Source: Anthoceros angustus | Lineage: Eukaryota > Streptophyta > Anthocerotopsida > Anthocerotales > Anthocerotaceae | DNA length: 64,000 nt | Assembly (NCBI GenBank): GCA_010909165.1 | Contig: MU008154.1 | Span: forward strand, 372,001 to 436,000 | Direction of reading: 5' to 3' | The notes under the pieces: generated by a model | What the model saw: the letters and a program-made list of their open reading frames with translations, nothing else | Databases searched by the model: none | What the model was told of the DNA's origin: nothing | Position numbers and translations under genes: made by a program | Part shown: in pieces, positions 11,221 to 23,145 of the stretch | Layout: each line of letters opens with the position of its first letter | Position numbering within the stretch: position 1 is the stretch's first letter

Positions 11221-12192
11221 GGAAGCACGAATGGCTAACCTGGAAAACGCGCTGGAGAAGAATTCTGAAACCCTCACGGGTCAGGCCGCGAAGATAGGTA
11301 GTGTGGAAACCAGCTTGAAAGCACTGGATGAGTTGTGTCGGACGAACCAACACCGGTTGGAAGACCAACTGGCGGGTGTCCTTCAACTGCTGGAACACTC
11401 AACCCCAATGGGGTCCGAACCAGCCATCCCAGCACACCCAACCCGACTCGTCCGCAAGTCCCACGAATTCCAGACGAAGTCGAACCACCGGAGCCCCCAC
11501 CTGTTCCTCAATGGGGAGCAGTGGGCAGAGAGGGTCGGGCCTCACCAGCACTGAACCATTCATCCGGTCGAAGTCGAGGGGCCGATGATACCCTGAAAAA
11601 ACTGGTGGTGGAGCTGCTGCCTGGAGAGAAGGACGACAAGGAGATCAAGGCGTTAGCACGCCGACTTCAGGTGATGCGTTATGAAAACTGGGAAAAGGCC
11701 AAAGCGAAGTTGGAGTCAGACCTGTTGGAGAGTGAGGAGCAGCATTTCAAACCCCGCCCTCAGCTCGACAAGGAGCTTCAGAGGAAGATCAAGACCACGA
11801 CCTTCGACGGGGTCGTTAAGGAGGCGCAGGGAGTGTATGACTGGCTGGACAAAATGGAGAAATACCTCACAGCGAGCGAAAAGGATGACTTACAGCGGAT
11901 TCAATTCTGCGTAATGTCTCTGGAGGGATATGCGTATAGGTGGTGGAGACAGAGGGAACGCCAAGTGGACCTGGGAATGGAACCAGCCATATACACTTGG
12001 GCGGTCTTCAGACAGGCTTTCTTGGAACAGTTCCTTCCTGTCAATCATAACCGAGACCTGTATCACCCGATTCATAAAATCTATCAATGTGGTACTATAC
12101 AAAATCTGCGACAAATTTTGCAGCTTACCTTGATCTACCCGTTTAGACGAGGAAATGAAGGTGGAGAAGTTTATCGGCGGGCTTCGCTTTGA
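11221..12192 (+). pseudogene. Chromovirus gag, first (partial) copy
   Basis: Gag forms the capsid of the virus-like particle. The stretch starts with a short coiled-coil-like region (MEARMANLENALEK), then shifts frame at a Pro-rich linker into the retrotransposon gag domain, which includes YDWLDKMEKYL, YRWWRQRERQ and AVFRQAFLEQFLP. Around 12115-12230 frameshifts break the domain, and near 12479 the sequence jumps back to the leader region, so this copy never reaches protease. Part of a longer Gag in the intact element, by comparison with 15814-16300. Confidence 0.85.
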
Positions 12193-12478
12193 GTTAAGGC
12201 GTTAACCAAACAAATCCAGGGACCACAGTAGAAGCTATCCGCCGCCATGAACTATGGCTTGAACAAATACAAACACCTGGGAACAGTCGGTGGTCAGAAA
12301 CAGAGGTATGGAAAGACATCAGCGCAATGAATAAAAACCAGTTTCAAAATCCTCTCAAGGTAAAAGAAGGAGTATCGTGACAAGAAGATGTGCTTCACTG
12401 CACAAGTGCGATCATGGTTCACAAACCGCCTCACCGCAAGGAGTTCATTGCATGGTCAAGGAGACGCAACACCACCCG

Positions 12479-12983
12479 AACCAGATCCATGTCTTGGGGC
12501 CAAAGAATCTTGAAGGCCAAGCTCGGCGACTCAAGGTTGAATAGTCGGCAAGAACGGAATACCGGGAGCGTTGAGTCGAACCAGATCCATGTCTTGGGAC
12601 GCCCATGCCCACCACCGTGGAAGGTCCAACTCGCATATGCTAGCGAACTGCAGGCGAGGGCGTCCGCATAGCGACCTTTAGCTTCGCATCCGGCATCTCG
12701 GGGGCCGCCCGCACGGAGGACATTCGTAACCAGAAAACCACAAGCGGTTCGGGACATGGAAGCACGAATGGCTAACCCGGAAAACGCTACTGAGAAGAAT
12801 TAAACCCTCACGTCGCCGAAGATAGGTAGTGTGGAAACCAGCTTGAAAGCACTGGATGAGTTGTGTCGGACGAACCAACACCGGTTGGAAGACCAACTGG
12901 CGGGTGTCCTTCAACTGCTGGAACACTCAACCCCAATGGGGTCCGAACCAGACGCGACCAGACCCACCCAACCTGACTCGTCC
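12479..12983 (+). repeat. Second copy of the retrotransposon leader/gag start
   Basis: The stretch repeats sequence from about 10960-11450 (the leader after the primer site plus the gag start), with numerous small deletions and an internal repeat of the phrase around 12482 and 12583. It sits between the truncated first gag copy and the gag-protease array. Confidence 0.85.
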
Positions 12984-15900
12984 CCGCAAGTCCCACGAAT
13001 TCCAGACGAAGTCGAACCACCGGAGCCCCCACCTGTTCCTCAATGGGGAGCAGTGGGCAGAGAGGGTCGGGCCTCACCAGCACTGAACCATTCATCCGGT
13101 CGAAGTCGAGGCCGATGATACCAAAAACGGTGGTGGAGCTGCACCGGAGAGAAGGACGACAGGAGATCAAGGCGTTAGCACGCTTGTGATGCGTTATGAA
13201 CCGGGAAAAGGCCAAAGCGGTTGGAGTCGGACTGCTGAGAGTGAGGAGCAAGATTTCAAACCCCGCCTCACCGACAAGGAGCTTGAGGAAGATCAAGACC
13301 ACGACCTTCGGTCGTTAAGGAGGCGCAGGAGTGTATGGCTGGACAAAATGGAGAAATACCTCACAATGAAAAAAGGATGACTTACAGATTCAATTCGTAA
13401 TGTCTCGGAGGGATATGCGTATAGGTGGTGGAGACGGAGGGAGCGCCAAGTGGACACAGGAATGGAACCGACCATATACACTTGGGCGGTCTTGACAGGC
13501 TTTCTTGGAGCAGTTCCTTCACATCAATCATAACCGAGACTGTATCACCATTCAAGAAATCTATCAATGGTACTATACAAAATCTGCGACAAATTTTGCA
13601 CTTACCTTGATCTACCCGTTTGGACGAGGAACAGAAGGTGGAGAAGTTTATCGACGGGCTTCGCTTTGAGTTAAGAGCAGACGTTAACCAAACAAATCCA
13701 GGGACCCTGGTAGAAGCTATCCGGGCTGCCATGAACTATGGCTTGAATAAATACAAACACCTGGGAACAATCGGTGGTCAGAAACAGAGGTATGGAAAGT
13801 CTGTCAACGCAATGAATAAAAAACCAGTTTTCAAAATCCTCTCAGAAGCAGAAAAGAAGGAGTATCGTGACAAGAAGATGTGCTTCACTGCAGCGCAGAT
13901 CATGGTTCAACCGCCTCACCGCAAGGAGTTCATTGCATGGTCAAGGAGACGCAACACCACCACCCGAACCAGCCATCCCAACGGCACACCCAACAACCGC
14001 AGTAATCATTCGGTTACCATCGAAGAGGTAGGAGGCTATCACCCTCCCAGTAACCCCAAGGCTTGCAACGGCTGTTTTGTGCTGGAGGCCTGTGCTCTAC
14101 ACCATGTCCCCCTTAAATTCCGAGTACAACTGGAAGGCATGGCGGTCACAGCCCTGTTAGACAGTGGGGCCAGCCACCACTACATCTCTGAAGTGGCAGC
14201 CCGCAAGTCCCACGAATTCGAAGTCGAACCAGGAGCCCCACTGTTCCTCAATGGGGAGGCGGTGGGCGGAGGTCGGGCCTCACCAAGACCGAACCATTCA
14301 TCCAAGTCGAGGCCGATGATACCAAAAACGGTGGTGGAGCTGCACCGGAGAGAAGGACGACAGGAGATCAAGGCGTTAGCACGCTTGTGATGCGTTATGA
14401 ACCGGGAAAAGGCCAAAGCGGTTGGAGTCGGACTGCTGAGAGTGAGGAGCAAGATTTCAAACCCCGCCTCACCGACAAGGAGCTTGAGGAAGATCAAGAC
14501 CACGACCTTCGGTCGTTAAGGAGGCGCAGGAGTGTATGGCTGGACAAAATGGAGAAATACCTCACAATGAAAAAAGGATGACTTACAGATTCAATTGCGT
14601 AATGTCTCGGAGGGATATGCGTATAGGTGGTGGAGACGGAGGGAGCGCCAAGTGGACACAGGAATGGAACCGACCATATACACTTGGGCGGTCTTGACAG
14701 GCTTTCTTGGAGCAGTTCCTTCACATCAATCATAACCGAGACTGTATCACCATTCAAGAAATCTATCAATGGTACTATACAAAATCTGCGACAAATTTTG
14801 CACTTACCTTGATCTACCCGTTTGGACGAAACGAAGGTGGAGAAGTTTATCGGCGGGCTTCGCTTTGAGTTAAGAGCGACGTTAACCAAACAAATCCAGG
14901 GACCCCGGTAGAAGCTATCCGCCGCCATGAACTATGGCTTGAATAAATACAAACACCGGGAACAATGGTGGTCGAAACAGAGGTATGGAAAGACATCAGC
15001 GCAATGAATAAAAACCAGTTTCAAAATCCTCTCAAGGTAAAAGAAGGAGTATCGTGACAAGAAGATGTGCTTCACTGCACAAGTGCGATCATGGTTCACA
15101 AACCGCCTCACCGCAAGGAGTTCATTGCATGGTCAAGGAGACGCAACACCACCCGAACCAGCCATCCCAGCACACCCAACAACCGCAGAATCATTCGTTA
15201 CCATCAAGAGGTAGGAGGCATCACCCTCGGTAACCCCAAGGCTTGCAACGGTTGTGTCTTTGGAGGCTGTGCTCTACACCATGTCCCCTTAAATTCCGAG
15301 TACAACTGGAAGGCATGGCACAGCCTAGACAGGGGCCAGCCACCACTACATCTCAAGTGGCAGCCCGCAAGTCCCACGAATTCGAAGTCGAACCATCGAG
15401 CCCCACTGTTCCTCAATGGGGAGCAGGGTAGAGGGTCGGGCCTCACCGACCGAACCATTCATCCGGTCGAAGTCGAGGCCGATGATACCAAAAAGCGGTG
15501 GTGGAGCTGCCGGAGAGAAGGACGACAGGAGATCAAGGCGTTAGCACGCTTGTGATGCGTTATGAACCGGGAAAAGGCCAAAGCGGTTGGAGTCGGACTG
15601 CTGAGAGTGAGGAGCAAGATTTCAAACCCCGCCTCACCGACAAGGAGCTTGGAGGAAGATCAAGACCACGACCTTGACGGTCGTTAAGGAGGCGCAGGAG
15701 TGTATTGGACAAAATGGAGAAATACCTCACAATGAAAAGGATGACTTACAGATTCAATTGCGTAATGTCTGGAGGGATATGCGTATAGGTGGTGGAGACG
15801 GAGGGAGCGCCAAGTGGACACAGGAATGGAACCAGCAATATACACTTGGGCGGTCTTCAGACAGGCTTTCTTGGAACAGTTCCTTCCTGTCAATCATAAC

Positions 15901-16583
15901 CGAGACCTGTATCACCAGTTCCGCAAAATCTATCAACAGGGTACTATACAAGAGTACTGCGACAAATTTTTGCAGCTTACCTTGGATCTACCCCGTTTGG
16001 ACGAGGAACAGAAGGTGGAGAAGTTTATCGACGGGCTTCGCTTTGAGTTAAGGGCAGACGTTAACCAAACAAATCCAGGGACCCTGGTAGAAGCTATCCG
16101 GGCCGCCATGAACTATGGCTTGAACAAATACAAACACCTGGGAACAGTCGGTGGTCAGAAACAGAGGTATGGAAAGACTGTCAACGCAATGAATAAAAAA
16201 CCAGTTTTCAAAATCCTCTCAGAAGCAGAAAAGAAGGAGTATCAGGACAAGAAGATGTGCTTCACCTGCACAAGTGCAGATCATGGTTCACGAAACTGCC
16301 CTCACCGCAAGGAGTTCATTGCATGGCTGAAGGAGACGGGCAACACCACCCGAACCAGCCATCCCAACGGCACACCCAACAACCGCAGTAATCATTCGGT
16401 TACCATCGAAGAGGTAGGAGGCTGTCACCCTCCCAGTAACCCCAAGGCTTGCAACGGCTGTTGTGTGCTGGAGGCCTGTGCTCTACACCATGTCCCCCTT
16501 AAATTCCGAGTACAACTGGAAGGCATGGCGGTCACAGCCCTGTTAGACAGTGGGGCCAGCCACCACTACATCTCTGAAGTGGC
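12984..16583 (+). repeat. Three tandem gag-protease units (about 1.2 kb each)
   Basis: The units are 12984-14200, 14201-15363 and 15364-16583. Each starts at CCGCAAG followed by a gag segment, and runs through the capsid domain and zinc-knuckle region to the protease motif, where CCGCAAG recurs. The first two units share identical small deletions over hundreds of bases (13186-13600 matches 14387-14820), so the deletions predate that duplication or were copied in assembly. Only the last unit continues into a complete protease and RT. Confidence 0.9.
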
Positions 16584-17976
16584 AGCCCGCAAGGCAGACC
16601 TGCACATACAAGACTCGGGTCAACTATCTACAGTGGTGACGGCATTGGGCAGAAAGGACACCAGCGTAGAGAAGTGGGTAGAAGCTCACCTTACCTTCCC
16701 GGGGGGATATACGGAAGAGCTCAAACTGATAGTGATGCCCAGTCTCGCCCACGATGTGATAGTGGGGAAACCCTGGTTAGCGGCCCATTCCAAACATCTC
16801 CAGATAGATTGGTCGAACAATGTGGTCAACCTGCGAGTGGACCACCAACAGTATGAGTTAGTAGGGGAAGCACACCTCCCAGACAAGCATTTGTTCGCTG
16901 TTTCCGCGCTACATAAAGCAACTGCCCATGGCAGCTTCCTGTACATAGCAAAATTGAAGAAGGTTACCCCACTGGAAGGCACGGCAGAAACACGAGCGGA
17001 GCTAGCAAGACAGGCTGAAGAGGAACTGCCCGAGGACATGAAGTCCTTGCTGGTGGAATTCATGGATCTGTTTGCAGATCCCACTGAGCTCCCTCCTCGA
17101 CGTTCTGTGGACCACCGCATTGACCTGGTCACAGTACTAAACTCACAAGATCCACCACACAGTAACCTCATGGAGAATGCAGAAATCAAAAAACAGGTAG
17201 ATGCTTTCCTGGCTCAAGGGTTTGTAAAACCCTCCATCTCACCTTATGGAGCCCCAGTACTACTGGTTGCCAAGCCTGATGGGGGTTGGAGACTCTGTAT
17301 AGATTACCGAGGTCTCAACCGGGCAACTGTAAAGAACATGTATCAAATGCCACGAATTGATGAAATTCTGGACCAACTACACGGGTCAGTGTGGTTCACC
17401 AAGATTGACTTACGCTCTGGATTCCACCAGATACGTGTCAAAGAGGGTGACGAACACAAAACAGCGTTCCGAACCCGCCATGGCCATTATGAGTGGGTGG
17501 TGATGCCCATGGGCCTCACAAATGCACCGGCTACCTTTCAGTGCCTAATGCAGGACATCCTCAGGCCATTGTTGGGACGAGGTGTGGAAGTGTTTCTAGA
17601 TGATATCCTCATCCACTCCGCTGACACAGAAACCCACATTAAGTTGGTTAGAGCAGTCATGCAGCTCTTACAGAAACACCAACTCTTAGCAAAAAGGAGC
17701 AAATGCACCTTCATGCGCCGGGAAGTGGAGTACCTGGGGCACATTGTTACAAGAGACGGGATTAGAATGGACCCACGCAAGGTCAAAGCGATCACGGAGT
17801 GGCAGCTACCCACGGACATTACCCAACTCCGGGGATTCCTTGGACTTGCAGGGTTCTATCGGAGATTTATCCAGGGCTTCAGTCAGATCGCCCTACCTCT
17901 GACAGATGCTCTCAAACAATCTGCTAACAAACCCTTCCACTTGGATGCGGCCAAGCTTCGCCCAAGCAGGCATTGA
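15814..17976 (+). pseudogene. Chromovirus gag-protease-RT open frame
   Basis: This is the longest intact piece of the polyprotein, about 720 codons. In order: C-terminal half of gag; CCHC knuckle (CFTCTSADHGSRNC); aspartic protease with VTALLDSGASHHYIS; reverse transcriptase with LCIDYRGLNR, the catalytic FLDD (here VEVFLDDILIH) and YLGHIVTRDGI; then the connection to RNase H (LRGFLGLAGFYRRF). The frame is lost near 17950, where the RNase H start is damaged. Host integration machinery of a retroelement; role assigned from conserved motifs. Confidence 0.92.
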
Positions 17977-18015
17977 GCACCGGACCGATCTGGCGATGGC
18001 GGACCCAAAACCACG

Positions 18016-19186
18016 GTGTACACGGATGCATCAGACTTTGCTCTTGGGGCAGTCTTATCACAGGACGGACGAGTCATTGCCTATGAATCTCACAAGCTCC
18101 AAGGTGCACAAGTCAACTACGCAGTCCACGACAAGGAGATGCTAGCAATTGTCCATGCACTCAAGGCATGGCGGCATTACTTGCTCGGACAAAAGTTTAC
18201 AGTACACACTGACCATCACTCCCTTCAAGATTTCTTCACTCAACCGAATTTGAATGCGGACAAAGGCGGTGGTCGGTACTTAGCCGATTTCCATTTTGAC
18301 ATCAAGTATGTCGCAGGGGCCCTCCAACGCGATGGCGATGCCCTCGGCGAGCTCTCACGCTGATGTCCTCCCAACTGGACACCATCAGAGCGGTTCGGGC
18401 AGCGATCCTGGAGGATCCTCACCTGCAGGAGATTTATCGACAGCTGATCAAGGATACGGTAGGAGGAACACCCACAGCCTTGATGCACTTACCAACTTAA
18501 AGACGCCTTTCATGTCTGAAGGGCCGGCTGGTGATCCCACAACACTTGACGGACATCCAGCGAAGTATCTTGCATGACTTGCATGATTCCCCCATCTCTG
18601 GACACTTGGGCATCGACAGGACCTATGAACGGGTGAAAACCCATTTCCATTGGGAAGGCCTGCGCAATGACTGCATCCAGTGGGTCAGAAGTTGCACCTC
18701 ATGTCAGCAGGCAAAGCCCGAACACCAGAAAACACCAGGACTGCTGTTACCTCTGCAGGTACCTGAAGGCAGGTTCCAATCTATCTCCATGGATTTTGTG
18801 ACAGCCCTCCCACGTACACGCACAGGAAAGGACAGCATCTGGGTAGTTATGGACCGGTTGTCCAAATGTTGCCACTTCATTCCGGTGAATTCCAACATCA
18901 CAGCTCCAAAGTTGGCCAACATATTCACCAAGGAAATTTTCAGACTTCACGGCTGCCCTCAGAACATCGTTTCAGACCGCGACCCTAAGTTCACAGCAGG
19001 GTTCTGGCGAACCTTTACTGAAACCTTGGGCATCCAGCAGAGTTTGTCCTCCACATGCCACCCCGAGTGGCTGCACGCAGGCATGATCTGGTCTTTGGAA
19101 GACATGTTGAGACACTACACGCATGACAAGCAAGGCAAGTGGGAAGAACTCCTACCTCTCCTCGAGTACGCCTATGACTCAAACAT
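18016..19186 (+). pseudogene. RNase H and integrase, first copy, broken
   Basis: RNase H motifs YTDASDFALGAVLSQDG and HALKAWRHYLLG are clear. A deletion-rich patch at 18240-18530 breaks the frame. The integrase then reads HHCC finger (HLGIDRTYERVKTHFHW, CTSCQQAK) and the catalytic core with SMDFVTALPR, WVVMDRLSK and IVSDRDPKFT. At 19184-19188 it jumps at CATGC back to the RT region, so the integrase C-terminus is missing in this copy. Confidence 0.88.
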
Positions 19187-20600
19187 GCGCCGGAAGTGGA
19201 GTAGGGCACATTGTTACAAGAGACGGATTAGAATGGACCCACGCAAGGTCAAAGCGATCACGGAGTGGCAGCTACCCACGGACATTACCAACTCCGGGAT
19301 TCCTTGGACTTGCGGTTCTATCGGAGATTTATCCAGGCTTGATCGGATCGCCTACCGACATGATGCTCTCAAACAATCGCTAACAAACCCTTCCACTTGG
19401 ATGCAAAGAAGGCTTCAAATCAAAATGAGCACGGACCTCCGGCAAAGGGCGACTTAAGGGTACCGTACACGATGCATCGACTTTGCTCTTGGGCGGTCTT
19501 ATCACAGACGGACGAGTCATTGCCTATGAATCTCACAAGCTCCAAGGTGCACAAGTCAACTACGCAGTCCACGACAAGGAGATGCTAGCAATTGTCCATG
19601 CACTCAAGGCATGGCGGCATTACTTGCTCGGACAAAAGTTTACAGTACACACTGACCATCACTCCCTTCAGCATTTCTTCACTCAACCGAATTTGAATGC
19701 CAGACAAAGGCGGTGGTCAGAGTACTTAGCCGATTTCCATTTTGACATCAAGTATGTCGCAGGGCCCTCCAACGCAGTGGCAGATGCCCTCAGCAGGCGA
19801 GCTCTCACGTTGATGTCCTCCCAACTGGACACCATCAGAGCGGTTCGGGCAGCGATCCTGGAGGATCCTCACCTGCAGGAGATTTATCAGCAACTGATCA
19901 AGGATACGGTAGGAGGAACACCCACAGCCTTGATGCAGACTTACCAACTTAAAGACGCCTGTGTCTACAGAAAGGGCCGGCTGGTGATCCCACAACACTT
20001 GACGGACATCCAGCGAAGTATCTTGCATGACTTGCATGATTCCCCCATCTCTGGACACTTGGGCATCGACAGGACCTATGAACGGGTGAAAACCCATTTC
20101 CATTGGGAAGGCTCGCAATGACGCATCCGATGGGTCAAGTTGCACCTCATGTCGCAGCAAAGCCCGAACACGAAAACACCGGATCGTCATACCGCAGTAC
20201 CAAGGTGTTCCAATCTATCTCCATGGATTTTGTGACCCTCCCACGTACACGCAAAGAAGATCTGGGTAGTTATGGACCGGTTGTCCAAATGTTGCCACTT
20301 CATTCCGGTGAATTCCAACATCACAGCTCCAAAGTTGGCCAACATATTCACCAAGGAAATTTTCGAGACTTCACTACCGCCTCGAACATCGTTTGCATCG
20401 CGACCCTAAGTTCATGCAGGTTCGCGAACCTTTCAAACCTTGGGCATCCAGAGTTTGTCCTCCACATGCCACCCCGAGTCCGGCATGGCGGCTGCAACGC
20501 CTGGTCTTTGGAAGACATGTTGAGACACTACACGCATGACAAGCAAGGCAAGTGGGAAGAACTCCTACCTCTCCTCGAGTACGCCTATAACAGCTCCAAA
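19187..20600 (+). repeat. Second copy of RT-end/RNase H/integrase module
   Basis: The stretch repeats 17712-19183 with an offset of about 1,472 bp at its start. Here 19200-19490 and 20110-20480 are deletion-rich while 19500-20100 (RNase H) is clean. The clean RNase H part complements the damaged part of the first copy, and the reverse holds for the integrase core. Confidence 0.9.
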
Positions 20601-21461
20601 CATGCAGCCACTGGGGTGTCCCCCTTCAAGTTGCTTTACGGAGAAAACCCCCCACCACCAGGATTGTGGCCCGCTAGTGACACCAAGTGGAGGAGTGCGG
20701 CGGAAGTCGCCGAGGACATCTGGCAGGAGATCCAACAAGCCAAGCAACGACTCCTTTCAGCTCAGGACCGGGCAAGGAAATCCAGCAACAAGCACCGACG
20801 AGACATCTCTTACGCCATCGGGCAGTTAGTGTGGTTGCGCATCCGTCCTCACAGGTACCCGTCACTGATCCAGCAAAAGAACAAGCTGACCTACCGGTTT
20901 GCAGGCCCCTTCAAAGTCTTGCGCAGGATCAACGACGTCGCCTACACCCTTGAACTTCCGGCCGGTTGGCGCATGTGCCACACCTTCCATGTGAGCATGC
21001 TTAAACCGGTGATCCAGCGGCCGGCCCATCTTGCTCCGCCGTTACCGACAGCTCCAGCCGCCGAGGACGCCTCTACAACTCCAGGCATCACTGCCGATTC
21101 TGCAACTCCAACCGAGACGACCAACTTTGCCAACCCCGCCAGACCGGTCAACTCGACACCCATGCCACCCAAGACGTCAGCGACACCTAAACAGCGGCGG
21201 ACCAGACTTCCCCGCCATCCCCAGCTCACACCCCTCTCCCAACCGGACCGGATCCTCGAGGTACGCACCCGTAGATTGCGCAACAGGACAGTCCGAGACT
21301 ATTTGGTCGGGTGGAGCCAGGAGCCAGATGCCTCAGCCACTTGGGAGCCTGAGGCAATGCCGACGATTTCCCCACCTCCGACAGCAGCTCGACGGCCTGG
21401 AGGACCAGGCCTCTTGCAGTGGGGGAGAATGTTACGACCGCCAGGAGCCACAAGCCCGTGA
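20500..21461 (+). pseudogene. Integrase C-terminus with chromodomain
   Basis: An open frame running to the stop at 21461 carries the integrase C-terminal region (GVSPFKLLYGENPPPP, GQLVWLRI, KLTYRFAGPFKVLRRI, CHTFHVSMLKP), a Pro/Thr-rich linker, then a chromodomain: ILEVRTRRLRNRTVRDYLVG followed by W.....ATWEPE. Chromodomains steer chromoviruses to heterochromatin. The frame ends within the 3' LTR. The domain itself looks intact. Confidence 0.9.
21416..21429 (+). other. Polypurine tract
   Basis: The purine-rich GCAGTGGGGGAGAA lies directly before the 3' LTR, where plus-strand DNA synthesis would be primed. Confidence 0.85.
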
Positions 21462-21858
21462 CGGCCCGAAGCCAGGAGACGAAGCCATGCAGGTGCCGGA
21501 ACCCGGCTTAGGTTATCAGACCTAGAGGTACCACGGACCGTTGTGAAGAAACCCCCCAGACAGATAATGACGCGTTAGGGCATGCTAACAAAAACCTTAA
21601 AACTTGTTTTCCTAAACTAGTCCTAGTAAATAGGTTATTTACTAACTTAGACTAGAGAAGGGGTTAAATCCCATTCGTGGTAGTTAGACTTGATCTTGAG
21701 CAGACTTCCCATCATTGCAGGGGCTTCTTGTGACACCAGCCCTTCTTGTACTATGGACACTAAGAATTCGAGAGCCATTTGCTGAAGGCTCATCTCACGA
21801 CGGGGAGCTCAGGCCCTAGAAGCGCATCTGGGCTTGAATGCAGATCCTTGCCGTGACA
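21430..21858 (+). repeat. 3' LTR
   Basis: The 429-bp repeat is homologous to the 5' LTR (9972-10370). It is 30 bp longer, mainly through a different segment at about 21705-21750 and small indels near the start. Confidence 0.95.
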
Positions 21859-21863
21859 TATGC
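21859..21863. repeat. Target-site duplication, right (TATGC)
   Basis: TATGC matches the five bases before the 5' LTR, marking a single integration event. Confidence 0.9.
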
Positions 21864-22665
21864 AACATCAATATAAAGCCGATTACAAATGTTTGAGTTT
21901 TTCTAATTAACTCTATCATATTATCAACAAAAAAGTTTGAGAAGAGATGTTATATTCGTTTCTTCAAACTTTACTTCAAAAGTAGAATAGAGATTGAGAG
22001 GGGAAATGACACATCTCTTTATTCCGAAAGCTTGAGTGTATAAACACTATTACCTATTTATCTTAAGAGCTTGAATAAAGAAATACTATTATCTATTTAC
22101 TTTAAGAGTTTTGAGTAAAGATATTGAAAGTGATCTATCTATATAATTACTTCAAAAGTATGCATAGAGAAATGCTCTTATCTATTCACTTTAGAAGTAG
22201 AAGATATTTGCTTTAGAGTTTGAATAGAAATGGATAAACAGATGTTGTCATATTATATCAGGAATCAAAATTCATCACCTAATTATTCTGAGGGCCAAAG
22301 TAGCTGCTAAAATTATGAAGGCCTCTTCAAAAAATAGTCCTCTACTGCTCCGTGAGATGTTAAAAGGATTGGCTACCATTAAGAACACAGTGGCCGCTGA
22401 AGGCAGCAGTCCGACGGCAGCAGTCCGACGGCAGTTTACTGAAGGCAGCAGTCCGACGGCCTCCGATTCCCTGTCTCGAAGCAAATGCTAGCTATGTCTT
22501 GGCTTTCACCAGCCAGCAAACATTGTAAGCTATTTTGATATCAGAGGTAGTGAGTGATGAAAACGTATAGCCGTCAGGGTTCTGGGGGCAGCAGCAGGTC
22601 ACCGAACGAGCACCAGTGCATGGTCAAACAGGGCTTTGAACTTGTTCATCTTCGGGCTCTCCAAG
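21864..22665. other. AT-rich flank of the retroelement
   Basis: This continues the AT-rich island that was split by the insertion. It contains loosely repeated phrases of the kind 'tttagaagtagaag/tttaagagtttgaataaag' at 22040-22230. No gene is supported. The end is the 3' UTR of the pyrophosphatase gene. Confidence 0.5.
22397..22460. repeat. Short 15-bp tandem repeat
   Basis: The unit GGCAGCAGTCCGACG occurs three times, twice adjacent and once after a 13-bp spacer. It lies outside any coding exon. Confidence 0.85.
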
Positions 22666-23112
22666 TTACTGCCGCAAGCTCTCAACAACATACGAGGCAT
22701 ACAAGTCCCTGCAAAGTAATTGCATGAACCTATGAATCACACTTTGTGTGTGTGTGCAGTGTTGTGCTGTGATATGCATAAACTGAAAGAGCAGAAACGA
22801 CTCACATGGAATGACTTATGGCCTGTTCAGCCTTCTCATGACCAAGAAATTGATCGACTGCAACTTCCTTGTTCTCGTTCTTCTTGTCTGAAGTTAGTCA
22901 AGGACACTAAAGGAAGGTGCAACGTGATGCCTGGTGCTACAACATGCAAGAGTCAGGAAAAGATACAGTCCTCAAAGAAGCGCCGAATTTCTGCCAGCCT
23001 GTGAGGCGGGAGCTGACTGATGTCCTGGTAGTGTCGGACGTCAGGATCATCAGCACAGACTGCAATGATCTTATCATCTTTCTCACCCTAATGTGCCATC
23101 ATCATGAGTGCA

Positions 23113-23145
<33 letters not shown>

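Larger units (their letters stand above)
9972..21858 (+). mobile_element. Ty3/gypsy chromovirus LTR retrotransposon, internally rearranged
   Basis: This is an 11.9-kb element bounded by TG...CA LTRs and a 5-bp target duplication. It has a tRNA-iMet primer site, a polypurine tract, and domain order gag, CCHC zinc knuckle, protease, RT, RNase H, integrase, chromodomain, which places it in the chromovirus clade. Two internal tandem amplifications enlarge it: gag-protease units at 12984-16583, and an RT-end/RNase H/integrase unit at 17712-20600. No single open frame spans the polyprotein, and many patches carry small deletions, so this copy looks non-autonomous unless the damage is a sequencing artefact. 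It separates AGB1 from the pyrophosphatase gene and lies in an AT-rich island. Confidence 0.95.
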
